Shown piece after piece: positions 12,955-21,102 of a stretch of DNA of 60,511 nt. Each line of letters starts with the position of its first letter. Position 1 is the first letter of the stretch. A program made the translations under genes and the position numbers. The DNA is from RGDT01 sp964630925 (lineage in GTDB: Bacteria; Planctomycetota; Planctomycetia; Gemmatales; Gemmataceae). The notes under the pieces were generated by a model that worked only from the letters and a program-made list of their open reading frames with translations, ran no database searches and was not told the DNA's origin. The stretch covers positions 1 to 60,511 of the forward strand of contig CAZVZK010000058.1 of NCBI GenBank assembly GCA_964630925.1, given 5' to 3'.

Positions 12955-15900
12955 ATGAAGCTCTTGGCAGTCCTCGCGTTGTCGTCGTTCGCGGCCGGCC
13001 CGCCCGTCCCCGCTTCGCCGGCACAGGAAGAGGCAGGCAAGCGTATCACCGCCCTCTTCCAGCAGGCCGATGCCGATTGGAGAGCATCCGCGAGGGACAG
13101 GGCCATCGCCAGGAACCTCGAGGCGGTCGCGTTGGCGGAGAAGGCCTTCGGCGAGTGGGACCCCTTCACGGCCGTGGCCATCGGCTTCCTGCCCCAGTAC
13201 CTGAGCAGCCAGGGGCGATGGAAGGAGGCGCTGGCACAGGTGCGGCGGCAGGAGGCCATCGCGACCAGGGTATACGGCGCCGATGACTGGAACACGCGGA
13301 TCATCCGCCAGAGGCGGGAGGAGTTGGAGACGGAGGCGAGGCTGACGCCGGCCCAGCGTCTGACGCTGGCACGCATCTCCCGCGACATTCCCCGTATCGC
13401 GGCTGTGGAGGGCGGGGTCAAGGAGGCGCTGACGCTGGGCAAGCGGACGCTGGCGGACTGCGTAGTGCTGCTGGGGCCGCGCCACTACTTGACGGCCACG
13501 TGCCACGAGGTCATCGGGATAGTCCAGCACGAAGGGGGCGACAGTCGGGCCGCCCTGGACTCGTTCGGGCGGGCGGAGGCTATCCTGCGGGAGACGGTCG
13601 GCGATAGCCACCAGAATTATGGTCGCGTCCTCGGGCTGATGGGGATGGCGCAGGTGAAGTTCGACCTCAAGGCAGCCGCCGCGACGCTCCGCCGGGCGCT
13701 GGCCATCTCACGGGGGCTCGGCACCGAGAGGGAGGAGGCGGCGCTGGCCTTGAACGAGCTGGGGACCGTCCTCCAGCGGCTCGGCGACCTCGCGGGCGCC
13801 GAGAAGGCCACTCGCGAGGCGCTGGCGATCCGCCGACGCCTTCATCCGCCCGGCCATGTCGCCATCGCGATCTGCCTGGGCAACCTCGGCGCGGTCCTCG
13901 ATGCCGACGGGCGCCAGACGCAGGCGCTGGCGCTCTACCGCGAGGCGAGCGCGGCGTTGGAGAAGGGGAGGGGCGAGAAGGACGCCAACTTCATCGGCAG
14001 CCTGATCAACCTGGGCCGGCTGCTGTCACAGACGGGAGGCCGCCGCGAGGGGGTCGCCGTCCTCAGGCGGGCGGTGGCGCTGGGCCGCGCCTACCTGCGC
14101 CGCGGCCACACCACCACCCTGCGGGCCCTGGACGCCCTCGCGGAGGCCTACTCCCGGGCGGGGGACCTGGCGGCCGCGGCCGAGCTCGGCGCCGAGGCCG
14201 TGCGGGCGTCCAGGGCGGCCCTGGGCGAGCGTCACCCCGAGAGCCTCCGCGCGGCCGCCCTCTGGGGTTTGATGCTCCTCGAGGCGGAGGACTTCCGTGC
14301 GGCGGCGCCCGTCCTGAGGCGTGTGGCGGAGCTGGCCCGGCCGCAGCCGGGGGAGACGCACAAGGATTACATCGCCACGCTGGGTAACCTGGGGGTGGCC
14401 CTCGGTGAGATGAGGGACCGCAAGGGGGCCGTCGCCGCCTTCGAGGCGAGCATCGCCGCCCAGCGGAAGGCCGGCGAGGAGCCGATCGACACGCTGCGCA
14501 ACCTGGCCGCGATCCTCACGCTCGACGGGAGGACACGAGAGGCGCTCGCCCTCCTGGAGCCGGCCCTGCGCAAGCCCCTGCGGCCCAGGCAGAGGGAGGA
14601 GCTGCTGATGGCGCTGGTGGCGGCATCGTGCGACGCGGGCGATCCCGCCCGCGCGCTCCGCCTGTCTGGGGAGGCGGAATCGCTGCGCGCGGCCAGGGAG
14701 GGCGGGGACGGGCCGGGGCAGGCCCGCTCCCTGATGAACATGGCCGTCTGCCTGGCAAACATGGGCCGGCAGGACGCCGCCTTGCTGGTGGCCGAGCGGG
14801 CCCTCGCCGCCCAGGCCCGGAGGGACGCCCGGCTGGCCGGGGCGCGGTCGGAGCGGCAGCAGCGTGAGGCGATCTCGGGGAACAGGTACCTTCTGAACAT
14901 CCGGCTGTCGTTGCCGGGCCACCGTGCCGAGCTGAGCCACCGGCACGTGCTGGCGTGGAAGGGGGCCGCCTTCGCCCATCAGACACGCCTGCGGGCCATC
15001 GCCGAGGCCGGCCGGGGTGACCCCGCGGCCAGGGCGGACCTGGCCGCGCTCGACACGCTCAACCGCGACATCGCCGGGCTGGGCGCCCGCAACGGCCCCG
15101 GGGACGGCGAGCGCATCCAGCAGCGCACGGCCGACAAGGAGCGTCTGGAGCGGTCGCTCGCCGGGCGCGGCGTGTCGCTCGACGACCCGTCGGCGCGGCT
15201 CACGAGCGACGCCCTGGCCGACGCCCTCCCCCCCGGCGTCGCCCTCGTGGACTTCTGCGTCTACGTCCGCCAACCGTTCCGCCCCGCCAGGGAAGATGAG
15301 CCGTTGCCTCACCACTACGCGGCCTGGGTGCTGCGTCGGGGCCGGCCCCCCGTCCGGGTCGAGCTGGGCCCGGCGCCCCCGATCAACAGGCACATCCGTG
15401 AATGGCGGGCCGCGCTGTCCAAGGGGAGGCACTCGCAGCGCGACTCCGCCGTGCTGCGGCGCATGGTCTGGCTGCCCCTCGAAAGGCACCTCGACGGCGC
15501 CGGTGTGGTGCTGCTGTCGCCGGATGGGCCGCTGTGCCGGCTGCCCTGGGCGGCCTTGCCCGGCGGTAAGGCCGACACGTTCCTCATCGAGGAGGTCTCG
15601 CTGGGCTTCGTGGCCGTGCCGCGTTTGCTGCCGGGCCTGCTCGCGCCCCACAAGCCGGCGGGGCCGTCGCTGCTGGCCGTCGGCGGGGTCGATTTCGGGG
15701 AGGGGGCGGGGGCGTGGCCGCCCCTGGCCGGGGCGGCGGCGGAGGCGGACCTGGCCGTCGAGCTGTTCGGGAAGCGCGGCAAGGCCGTCCGCCTCTCCGG
15801 CGGGAAGGCCACCGCGGACGCGGCCCGCCTCGCCCTCACCGAAGCCACCCACGCGCACCTGGCGACCCACGGCTACTTCGCGCCCGACTCGATGAGGAGC

Positions 15901-16458
15901 GCCGCGGACCGGGGCGCCGGCCTGCTGTTCGGCGAGGGCGGGGTGGGCGGCTGGCATCCGGGGCTGCTGTCCGGGCTGGTGTTCGCCGACGCGAACCGGC
16001 GTGTGCGCGGCAACGAGGCCGTCCTGACCGCGCAGGAGGTGGCCGGCCTGCCGCTCTCGCGCCTCGACATGGCGGTGCTGAGCGCGTGCGAGACGGGCCT
16101 CGGTGTCACGGCGGCCGGCGAGGGCCTGCTCGGCCTGCAGCGCGCCTTCGCCGTCGCCGGATGCCGCAGCGTGGTCGGCTCGCTGTGGTCGGTGGACGAC
16201 GCCGCCACGTCCGTCCTGATGGAACGCTTCTACCGACACCTGTGGGAGAAGAAGCTCCCAAAGATCGAGGCGTTGAGGCAGGCGCAGATCGACGTGATGC
16301 GTAACCCCGGCTGGGTCGAGCGGAGGAGGGCGGACCTGAAGAAGGAGCTGGTCCGCCGCGGCACCGTGGGCGAGCTGCGTGTCATGCCCGCTGCCGGGGC
16401 CCGCCGCTCGCCCGTGGCGTGGTGGGCGGCCTGGCAGTTGTCCGGGGACTGGCGGTGA
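12955..16458 (+). CDS. Secreted TPR-CHAT protein (caspase-like peptidase fold)
   Basis: A 1167-residue protein: signal peptide (residues 1-24), a long helical array of tetratricopeptide-like repeats (to about residue 640; units such as ALALNELGTVLQRLGDLAGA), a helical linker, and a C-terminal CHAT domain (about 830-1150). CHAT domains have the caspase/gingipain fold, and the His-Cys dyad is visible as H972 in HLATHGYF and C1045 in LSACETG. An active peptidase is therefore plausible. ATG 12955 has an ideal AGGAGGGG site. It follows the DUF1559/lipoprotein pair in the same direction with a 90-bp gap. The target is unknown. Confidence 0.9.
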   Translation: MKLLAVLALSSFAAGPPVPASPAQEEAGKRITALFQQADADWRASARDRAIARNLEAVALAEKAFGEWDPFTAVAIGFLPQYLSSQGRWKEALAQVRRQEAIATRVYGADDWNTRIIRQRREELETEARLTPAQRLTLARISRDIPRIAAVEGGVKEALTLGKRTLADCVVLLGPRHYLTATCHEVIGIVQHEGGDSRAALDSFGRAEAILRETVGDSHQNYGRVLGLMGMAQVKFDLKAAAATLRRALAISRGLGTEREEAALALNELGTVLQRLGDLAGAEKATREALAIRRRLHPPGHVAIAICLGNLGAVLDADGRQTQALALYREASAALEKGRGEKDANFIGSLINLGRLLSQTGGRREGVAVLRRAVALGRAYLRRGHTTTLRALDALAEAYSRAGDLAAAAELGAEAVRASRAALGERHPESLRAAALWGLMLLEAEDFRAAAPVLRRVAELARPQPGETHKDYIATLGNLGVALGEMRDRKGAVAAFEASIAAQRKAGEEPIDTLRNLAAILTLDGRTREALALLEPALRKPLRPRQREELLMALVAASCDAGDPARALRLSGEAESLRAAREGGDGPGQARSLMNMAVCLANMGRQDAALLVAERALAAQARRDARLAGARSERQQREAISGNRYLLNIRLSLPGHRAELSHRHVLAWKGAAFAHQTRLRAIAEAGRGDPAARADLAALDTLNRDIAGLGARNGPGDGERIQQRTADKERLERSLAGRGVSLDDPSARLTSDALADALPPGVALVDFCVYVRQPFRPAREDEPLPHHYAAWVLRRGRPPVRVELGPAPPINRHIREWRAALSKGRHSQRDSAVLRRMVWLPLERHLDGAGVVLLSPDGPLCRLPWAALPGGKADTFLIEEVSLGFVAVPRLLPGLLAPHKPAGPSLLAVGGVDFGEGAGAWPPLAGAAAEADLAVELFGKRGKAVRLSGGKATADAARLALTEATHAHLATHGYFAPDSMRSAADRGAGLLFGEGGVGGWHPGLLSGLVFADANRRVRGNEAVLTAQEVAGLPLSRLDMAVLSACETGLGVTAAGEGLLGLQRAFAVAGCRSVVGSLWSVDDAATSVLMERFYRHLWEKKLPKIEALRQAQIDVMRNPGWVERRRADLKKELVRRGTVGELRVMPAAGARRSPVAWWAAWQLSGDWR

Positions 16459-16520
16459 GGCCCTTCAACCTGCTTTGGTATCAGACTCGGAGTGCGTCGA
16501 CCTCTTGGCGCAAGGCGGAG

Positions 16521-16655
16521 TCATCGCCCCCAGCGACGGCGCAGGATGACGGCGAGCTTCTCCAACACGTTGAGCAGGGGCCGGAGGGCACGCAGCCTGG
16601 TGGCCTCCTCGACCGCCAGCGAATCCAGCCGGACGCGGCCCGGCCAGCGGGGGCG
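16521..16655 (-). pseudogene. Unidentified C-terminal coding fragment
   Basis: The minus strand encodes about 45 residues with clean amphipathic character (RVRLDSLAVEEATRLRALRP, then LLNVLEKLAVILRRRWGR) and a TGA at 16521-16523. There is no start or N-terminal domain. Upstream in this frame the composition becomes random near the tRNA-like fragment at 16680. It reads like the end of a truncated gene; the family is not recognised. Confidence 0.3.
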
Positions 16656-16679
16656 TGACGGCGTCGTCGAACTCGACCA

Positions 16680-16701
16680 AATCGAACCTGCAAGCTTTCG
16701 C
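16680..16701 (-). repeat. 22-nt exact match to the tRNA-Tyr gene
   Basis: Identical to 10501-10522, part of the T arm and variable arm of tRNA-Tyr. No remaining tRNA structure surrounds it. Such 3'-half fragments are typical attachment-site scars of integrated elements, but no integrase is present. Confidence 0.6.
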
Positions 16702-16879
16702 TGCCCTCACGGGAGCAGTGCTGCGGCGGGGATGGACGCGCGCCGGGCAGCGCCAGCGGGGTCAGGCCCCCGCCCGGGGGATGACGGTGGTTGTGGAGTA
16801 GCGGAAGCCGAACGGCCGCGAGGCGTCGGCCTGGCGTGCGGCGCCAGTTGGGGGCTGAAGACCATGAGATCGCCCCCGA

Positions 16880-18112
16880 TCAGGGTGTCATCCGCCGCAG
16901 CTCGGCCGCCACCTCACCCGCCGCGGGCCGGCGTACGGGGTCGTCCGCCAGACACCGCCGCGCCACGTCAGGCATCGCGTCCCCCAGTAGCGCCCGCAGC
17001 ACCGCCCCCAGGCCGTACACGTCAGCCCGTGGCGTGACGGCGGCCCCGGCGGCCTGCTCCGGCGCGAGGAACCCCTCCGTGCCGCCGCGCGGGCCGTCCC
17101 CGCCGAGGAGCCGCGCCAGCCCGAAGTCGGCCACCCTGGCCCCGCCCCGCGCGATCAGGATGTTCGACGGCTTCAGGTCGCAGTGGATGACGCCGGCGTC
17201 GTGGGCGTACTGCACCGCCTCCGCCGCCTCGGCCACCCGCCGGATCACGTCGCCCTCCGCCCGCGACAGGTCGCCGGCGCACAGCTCCATCGCCAGGAAC
17301 AGCCCGCCGTCGGGCAGCACGCCGGCCCCGTGGACGGCGACGATGTGCGGGTGACGCAGACGGCCCAGGAGACGCGCCTCCTCGACGAACCGCCCGGCGG
17401 CGACGGCGTGCCCGCGCAGCGGCTTACGGAGCAGCTTCACCGCCAGCGCCTCGCCCGTGACCCGGTGGCGCGCCCGGTACACCTTGCCCATCCCGCCCGT
17501 GCCGATCTGCCGCTCCAGGACGATCTCGCCGTAATCCATGTCCCCGGCGATGATGGGGGCGTCGGTCAGGCGGCGCTGTAGCTCCTCCTCCGCCGCCGCG
17601 AGGGCGCGGCGGACCGTGCGTGCCGAGCGGCCCACCATGCCCGCGATCTCGTCGGCGTCGTGCCCCTGGAGCAGCGCCTCGACCATGCGCCGCTGGATGG
17701 CCGGCAGCGGCTCCAGGGTGGCGCGCACCTCGTCGAGGAGGGCCGCCGCCTCCGCCGGCCCCGGCCCGGCGGACGGCACCTCGGCCTCCGGCTCCTCGCG
17801 CCGCGCCGAGCGCCGGGCCGCCGTGTGCCGCCGGGCGGCGTGGGCCAGCTTGCGTAGCGCCACGCGGACCAGAAGCGGCCACAGCCCGCCGTCGCCGGCC
17901 TCGACGCGCCCCTCACGCACCAGGTTGAAGAAGCTGCGCCACGCCGACATCACCACGTCCTCGGGGTCGAGACGCGCCGCCAGGGTGCGCGACAGGCGTG
18001 GCCGCGCCAGCGCCACCAGCCGCTCGGCGTAGCGGCGGAACAGCTCCGCCTCGGCGTCCGGGTCGCGGCGTTCGCAGGCGGCCAGCAGCTCGGCGGAGGG
18101 GAGGTCGTGCAT
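16880..18112 (-). CDS. ECF sigma factor-Ser/Thr kinase fusion
   Basis: A 410-residue protein in two parts. Residues 1-185 resemble an ECF sigma factor: region 2 (ELFRRYAERLVALARPRL, DPEDVVMSAWRSFF) and a region-4 helix-turn-helix (DADEIAGMVGRSARTVRRAL, about 152-171). Residues 195-410 are a Hanks-type kinase with glycine loop GTGGMG (204-209), Lys226, catalytic loop HCDLKPSN (310-317), DFG (329-331) and APE (350-352). The catalytic loop has Cys in place of the Arg of HRD. ECF-kinase fusions are a known planctomycete class. The fusion suggests a sigma-like domain controlled by its own kinase. No membrane segment is seen. Confidence 0.88.
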   Translation of the reverse strand: MHDLPSAELLAACERRDPDAEAELFRRYAERLVALARPRLSRTLAARLDPEDVVMSAWRSFFNLVREGRVEAGDGGLWPLLVRVALRKLAHAARRHTAARRSARREEPEAEVPSAGPGPAEAAALLDEVRATLEPLPAIQRRMVEALLQGHDADEIAGMVGRSARTVRRALAAAEEELQRRLTDAPIIAGDMDYGEIVLERQIGTGGMGKVYRARHRVTGEALAVKLLRKPLRGHAVAAGRFVEEARLLGRLRHPHIVAVHGAGVLPDGGLFLAMELCAGDLSRAEGDVIRRVAEAAEAVQYAHDAGVIHCDLKPSNILIARGGARVADFGLARLLGGDGPRGGTEGFLAPEQAAGAAVTPRADVYGLGAVLRALLGDAMPDVARRCLADDPVRRPAAGEVAAELRRMTP

Positions 18113-18125
18113 CGGCGCCCCCGTG

Positions 18126-18243
18126 GTTCGTTTCCATCGCGTGGGGGGGGTGTGAGGGGGTCAGGGAAACGAACTTCCTCAAGTCGTTCTTTCTCTTGCC
18201 TTTGCGTCGCGAAAGTTCGTTTCCCCGGTTCGTTTCCTTCACT
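18126..18243 (+). repeat. 118-bp dispersed repeat, copy 1
   Basis: It starts GTTCGTTTCC, contains complementary GAAACGAACTT and AAGTTCGTTTC segments, and ends GTTCGTTTCCTTCACT. A diverged copy is at 25261-25376. It lies in the leader of the ECF-kinase gene. Confidence 0.8.
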
Positions 18244-18360
18244 GGCTGGCGTCAATGCGCCCCAATGGAGAATCTCGCGCGCCCCGTGTCCATCATACGC
18301 GCCGAACGGGCATGTACGCGGCGGAGGAGGATCGCCCCGCCTCCAGAGCAGGAGCGAATC

Positions 18361-18627
18361 ATGGCTTCCGTCGTGACCGAGCCGTGCATCGGCTGCAAGC
18401 ACACCGACTGTGTCGCGGTCTGCCCCGTGGATTGCTTCCACGAGGGCGAGACGATGCTGTACATCGACCCGAAGGACTGCACCTGTTGCCAGGCGTGCAT
18501 CCCCGAGTGCCCTGTCGAGGCGATCTTCGATGAGATGGACCTGCCGGAGCGGTGGCGGCACTACGCGGCGCTGAACGCCGAGCGGGCCGCGAGCCTGCCG
18601 GTGATCAGCGAGAAGAGGAAGGGTTGA
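18361..18627 (+). CDS. fdxA: 7Fe ferredoxin (FdxA type)
   Basis: An 88-residue electron carrier with one [3Fe-4S] and one [4Fe-4S] cluster. The cysteine pattern CIGCKHTDCVAVCPVDC followed by CTCCQACIPECP, and the C-terminal stretch LNAERAASLPVISEKR, match the Azotobacter ferredoxin I family. ATG 18361 was chosen because similarity starts exactly at MASVVTEPCIGC and AGGAGCG precedes it; the longer frame from 17998 is antisense to the ECF-kinase gene. A kinase gene follows 21 bp after the stop. The redox partner is not identifiable here. Confidence 0.95.
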   Translation: MASVVTEPCIGCKHTDCVAVCPVDCFHEGETMLYIDPKDCTCCQACIPECPVEAIFDEMDLPERWRHYAALNAERAASLPVISEKRKG

Positions 18628-18648
18628 CGCCGGCCGTACATTATCGCC

Positions 18649-20124
18649 ATGGAAGACACCGCCAGCGAGGCGACGACGCCCCACCGCCCGGCCGCGGCCA
18701 CGCTGCCGGCGCTCGACGGCTACGGCCCGATGGAGGAGATTGGCCGCGGCGGGATGGGCGTCGTCTACAAGGCGTACAACGCCGCCCTCGGCAGGCACGA
18801 GGCCGTCAAGGTCCTGCGGGCGGGGGCGTCGGCCCGTGACCTCGAGCGCTTCCGCTTCGAGGCCGAGGCCGCCGCCGGCCTGCGCCACGACAACATCCTG
18901 CCGGTGTACCGCACCGCGGAGCAGGACGGCCAGCCCGTCCTCGTCACGCCCTGGATCGCCGGCGGGACCCTGGCCGCCCACGCGGCCTCGATCAGGGGGA
19001 GGCCGCGTGAGATCGCCCGCATGGTGGCCCTCGCCGCACGCGCGGTGCATCACGCGCACCAACGCGGCATCCTGCACCGCGACCTCAAGCCCGCCAATAT
19101 TCTCCTCGACCTGTCCGGCGAGGGGCCCGTCCCCCTCGTCGCCGACTTCGGCCTCGCACGATGGCTGGGCGAGGCGGCGAGCCAGGCCTCCGCCGGCGTC
19201 GCCGGCACGCCCGCCTACATGGCGCCCGAGCAGGCCCAGGGCCGGGCCGACCTCAGCGTCGCCGTGGACGTGTACGGCCTCGGCGGCGTGCTGTACCACC
19301 TGCTCGCGGGGCGTGCCCCGTTCCAGGGGGAGTCGCAGGCCGAGCTGCTGTCCCGCGTCATCGCCGAGGAGCCCGTCGAGCCCAGCGCCATCGCCCCGCA
19401 TGCGGACCGTGACCTCGAGGCGGTCTGCCTCAAGTGCCTGCGCAAGGACCCGGCGGGGCGTTACCCATCCGCCTTGGCGCTCGCGGAGGACCTGGAGAGC
19501 TACCTCGCCGGCCGTGGCGTGGCGGCCCGGCCACCGGGTCCGTGGGAGTGGCTCCGGCAGGCCTGGGAGCGCACGCCGCCACCCGCCGAATACACCTGGC
19601 AGGTGCCGGTGCTGATGGGGCTGGCCCTGCTCCTGTCCCACGCGGCCGTCTACCTGCTCATCCGCCGGGATGGGCCCGCGTGGGCCGCGGCCGCCTCCGT
19701 CGCCGCCGGCCTGTTACTGATCTGGGCGGTGATGTGGCACGGCAGCCTCGGCAAGTTCCGTCAGGTACCCGTGACGCAGCACACGGCGGCCATGGTCGGC
19801 CTCACCTACTGGCTGGCGAGCTGGGCCGTCCTGGTCGGGTACTCGCCCGCCTCCTGGTCGGCGCCGGCGGGCGACCTGCTCGCCGCCTACCCCGCCCTCA
19901 CCGCCGTCTGCGGGGTCTCCCACTTCGTCCTGGGGTTCGTCTTCTGGGGCCGCATGCTCGCCTCCGGTGCCGCCATGCTGCTGCTCGGGGCGGCCATCCG
20001 CTGGACCGGTGACCTCGCCCCCCTGATCCACAGCGCCGTGATGAGCGCAGCCATGTTCTGGTGGAGCTGGAACCTCCGCTTCCACTTCACCCCGAAAGCC
20101 CTCACCCCGCCACCCACTGCCTGA
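18649..20124 (+). CDS. Membrane-anchored Ser/Thr protein kinase
   Basis: A 491-residue Hanks-type kinase: glycine loop GRGGMG (32-37), Lys54, HRDLKPAN (143-150), DFG (166-168) and APEQAQG. After the kinase domain (to about 295) come roughly six hydrophobic helices (for example VPVLMGLALLLSHAAVYLL and FVLGFVFWGRMLASGAAMLL), so the kinase is cytosolic and tethered to membrane. All catalytic motifs are canonical, unlike those of the neighbouring ECF-kinase. There are no extracytoplasmic sensor repeats. The last 23 bp overlap the convergent isomerase gene. Only 21 bp separate it from the ferredoxin gene, suggesting co-transcription. Confidence 0.93.
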   Translation: MEDTASEATTPHRPAAATLPALDGYGPMEEIGRGGMGVVYKAYNAALGRHEAVKVLRAGASARDLERFRFEAEAAAGLRHDNILPVYRTAEQDGQPVLVTPWIAGGTLAAHAASIRGRPREIARMVALAARAVHHAHQRGILHRDLKPANILLDLSGEGPVPLVADFGLARWLGEAASQASAGVAGTPAYMAPEQAQGRADLSVAVDVYGLGGVLYHLLAGRAPFQGESQAELLSRVIAEEPVEPSAIAPHADRDLEAVCLKCLRKDPAGRYPSALALAEDLESYLAGRGVAARPPGPWEWLRQAWERTPPPAEYTWQVPVLMGLALLLSHAAVYLLIRRDGPAWAAAASVAAGLLLIWAVMWHGSLGKFRQVPVTQHTAAMVGLTYWLASWAVLVGYSPASWSAPAGDLLAAYPALTAVCGVSHFVLGFVFWGRMLASGAAMLLLGAAIRWTGDLAPLIHSAVMSAAMFWWSWNLRFHFTPKALTPPPTA

Positions 20125-21013
20125 GGAAGTTGCGCGACTGCCGCAGCGAGCGTTTACGCGACTCCAGGGCGCCCTCGTAGGCGCGGTCCTCCACCTCGAC
20201 GCACACCGGGCCGTCATACCCCGTGTCCGTGAGGGCCGAGAAGAACGCGCCCCAGTTGACATCACCCATCCCGGGCAGCTTCGGCGTGTGCCACATCAGC
20301 CCCGTCACGCCGAGGTCGTAGAGCTTATCCTGGTCGATGCGTGCGTCCTTGGCGTGGACGTGGACGATACGCGCGGCGAACTCGCGGATGACCCGCGGCG
20401 CGTCGATGAATTGCCATACGAGGTGCGATGGGTCCAGGTTCAGCCCCAGCGTCGGGCCGGGGAACATCGTGAACAGCTCGCGCCACACCGACGGCGAGAT
20501 CGCCAGGTTCTTGCCGCCCGGCCACTCGTCGGCGCTGAACAGCATGGGGCAGTGCTCGATGCCGATGCGGACGCCGGCCTTCTCCGCCCGCGCCACCAGC
20601 GGGGACCACACCTCGCGTACCGTCGGCCATTGCTTCTCGATGATCTGCGCCGGGTCGCGGCCGATGAAGCTGTTGACGACCTTCAGGCCGAGCCGCGCCG
20701 CCGCGTCGATCACCCGCGCGATCTGCTCCGCGGCCACCCGCCGCTGCTCCGCGTCCGGCGACAGGGGGTTCGGGTAGTACCCCAGGCCGCTGATGGCCAC
20801 GCCGGTCTTCTTCACCAGGGCGTGGACGCGCGACACCGCCGCGTCGTCGAGCGCCGCCACGTCGAGGTGCGTGACGCCCGCGTACCGGCGGTCCGCCTTC
20901 CCCACCGGCCAGCACATCAGCTCGACGCAGTCGTACTTCTCGTCGGCGGCGGCGGTGAACACCTCCTCCAACGACAGCTCCGGCAAGATGGCGCTCACGA
21001 ATCCCAGTTGCAT
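20102..21013 (-). CDS. Sugar phosphate isomerase/epimerase-like TIM-barrel protein
   Basis: A 303-residue AP-endonuclease-2-like TIM barrel. The metal-binding residues sit in the expected strand ends: GIEHCP, NLDPSHL, HVHAKDARI and CVEVED. These proteins usually isomerise or dehydrate sugars and inositols; the exact substrate is unknown. ATG 21013 (MQLGFVSAILPELSLEEVF) begins with the first barrel strand; a further 15 open codons upstream have no family character. No signal peptide is present. The 3' end overlaps the kinase gene tail by 23 bp on the other strand. Confidence 0.88.
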   Translation of the reverse strand: MQLGFVSAILPELSLEEVFTAAADEKYDCVELMCWPVGKADRRYAGVTHLDVAALDDAAVSRVHALVKKTGVAISGLGYYPNPLSPDAEQRRVAAEQIARVIDAAARLGLKVVNSFIGRDPAQIIEKQWPTVREVWSPLVARAEKAGVRIGIEHCPMLFSADEWPGGKNLAISPSVWRELFTMFPGPTLGLNLDPSHLVWQFIDAPRVIREFAARIVHVHAKDARIDQDKLYDLGVTGLMWHTPKLPGMGDVNWGAFFSALTDTGYDGPVCVEVEDRAYEGALESRKRSLRQSRNFLRQWVAG

Positions 21014-21102
21014 GGCCCGGCCTCCGGTGGCGATGGCCGCATTGTACCCCGCCGGCACGCGGAGTGCAGGGTGTCGAATCGCCTACCCTGCCTGGAGGCG
21101 AT

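Larger units (their letters stand above)
16459..16879. other. Gene-free junction region with two fragments
   Basis: Between the CHAT gene and the leftward kinase gene (convergent) there is no intact gene. It holds a minus-strand C-terminal coding remnant (16521-16655) and an exact 22-nt match to part of tRNA-Tyr (16680-16701), both annotated separately. Confidence 0.6.
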
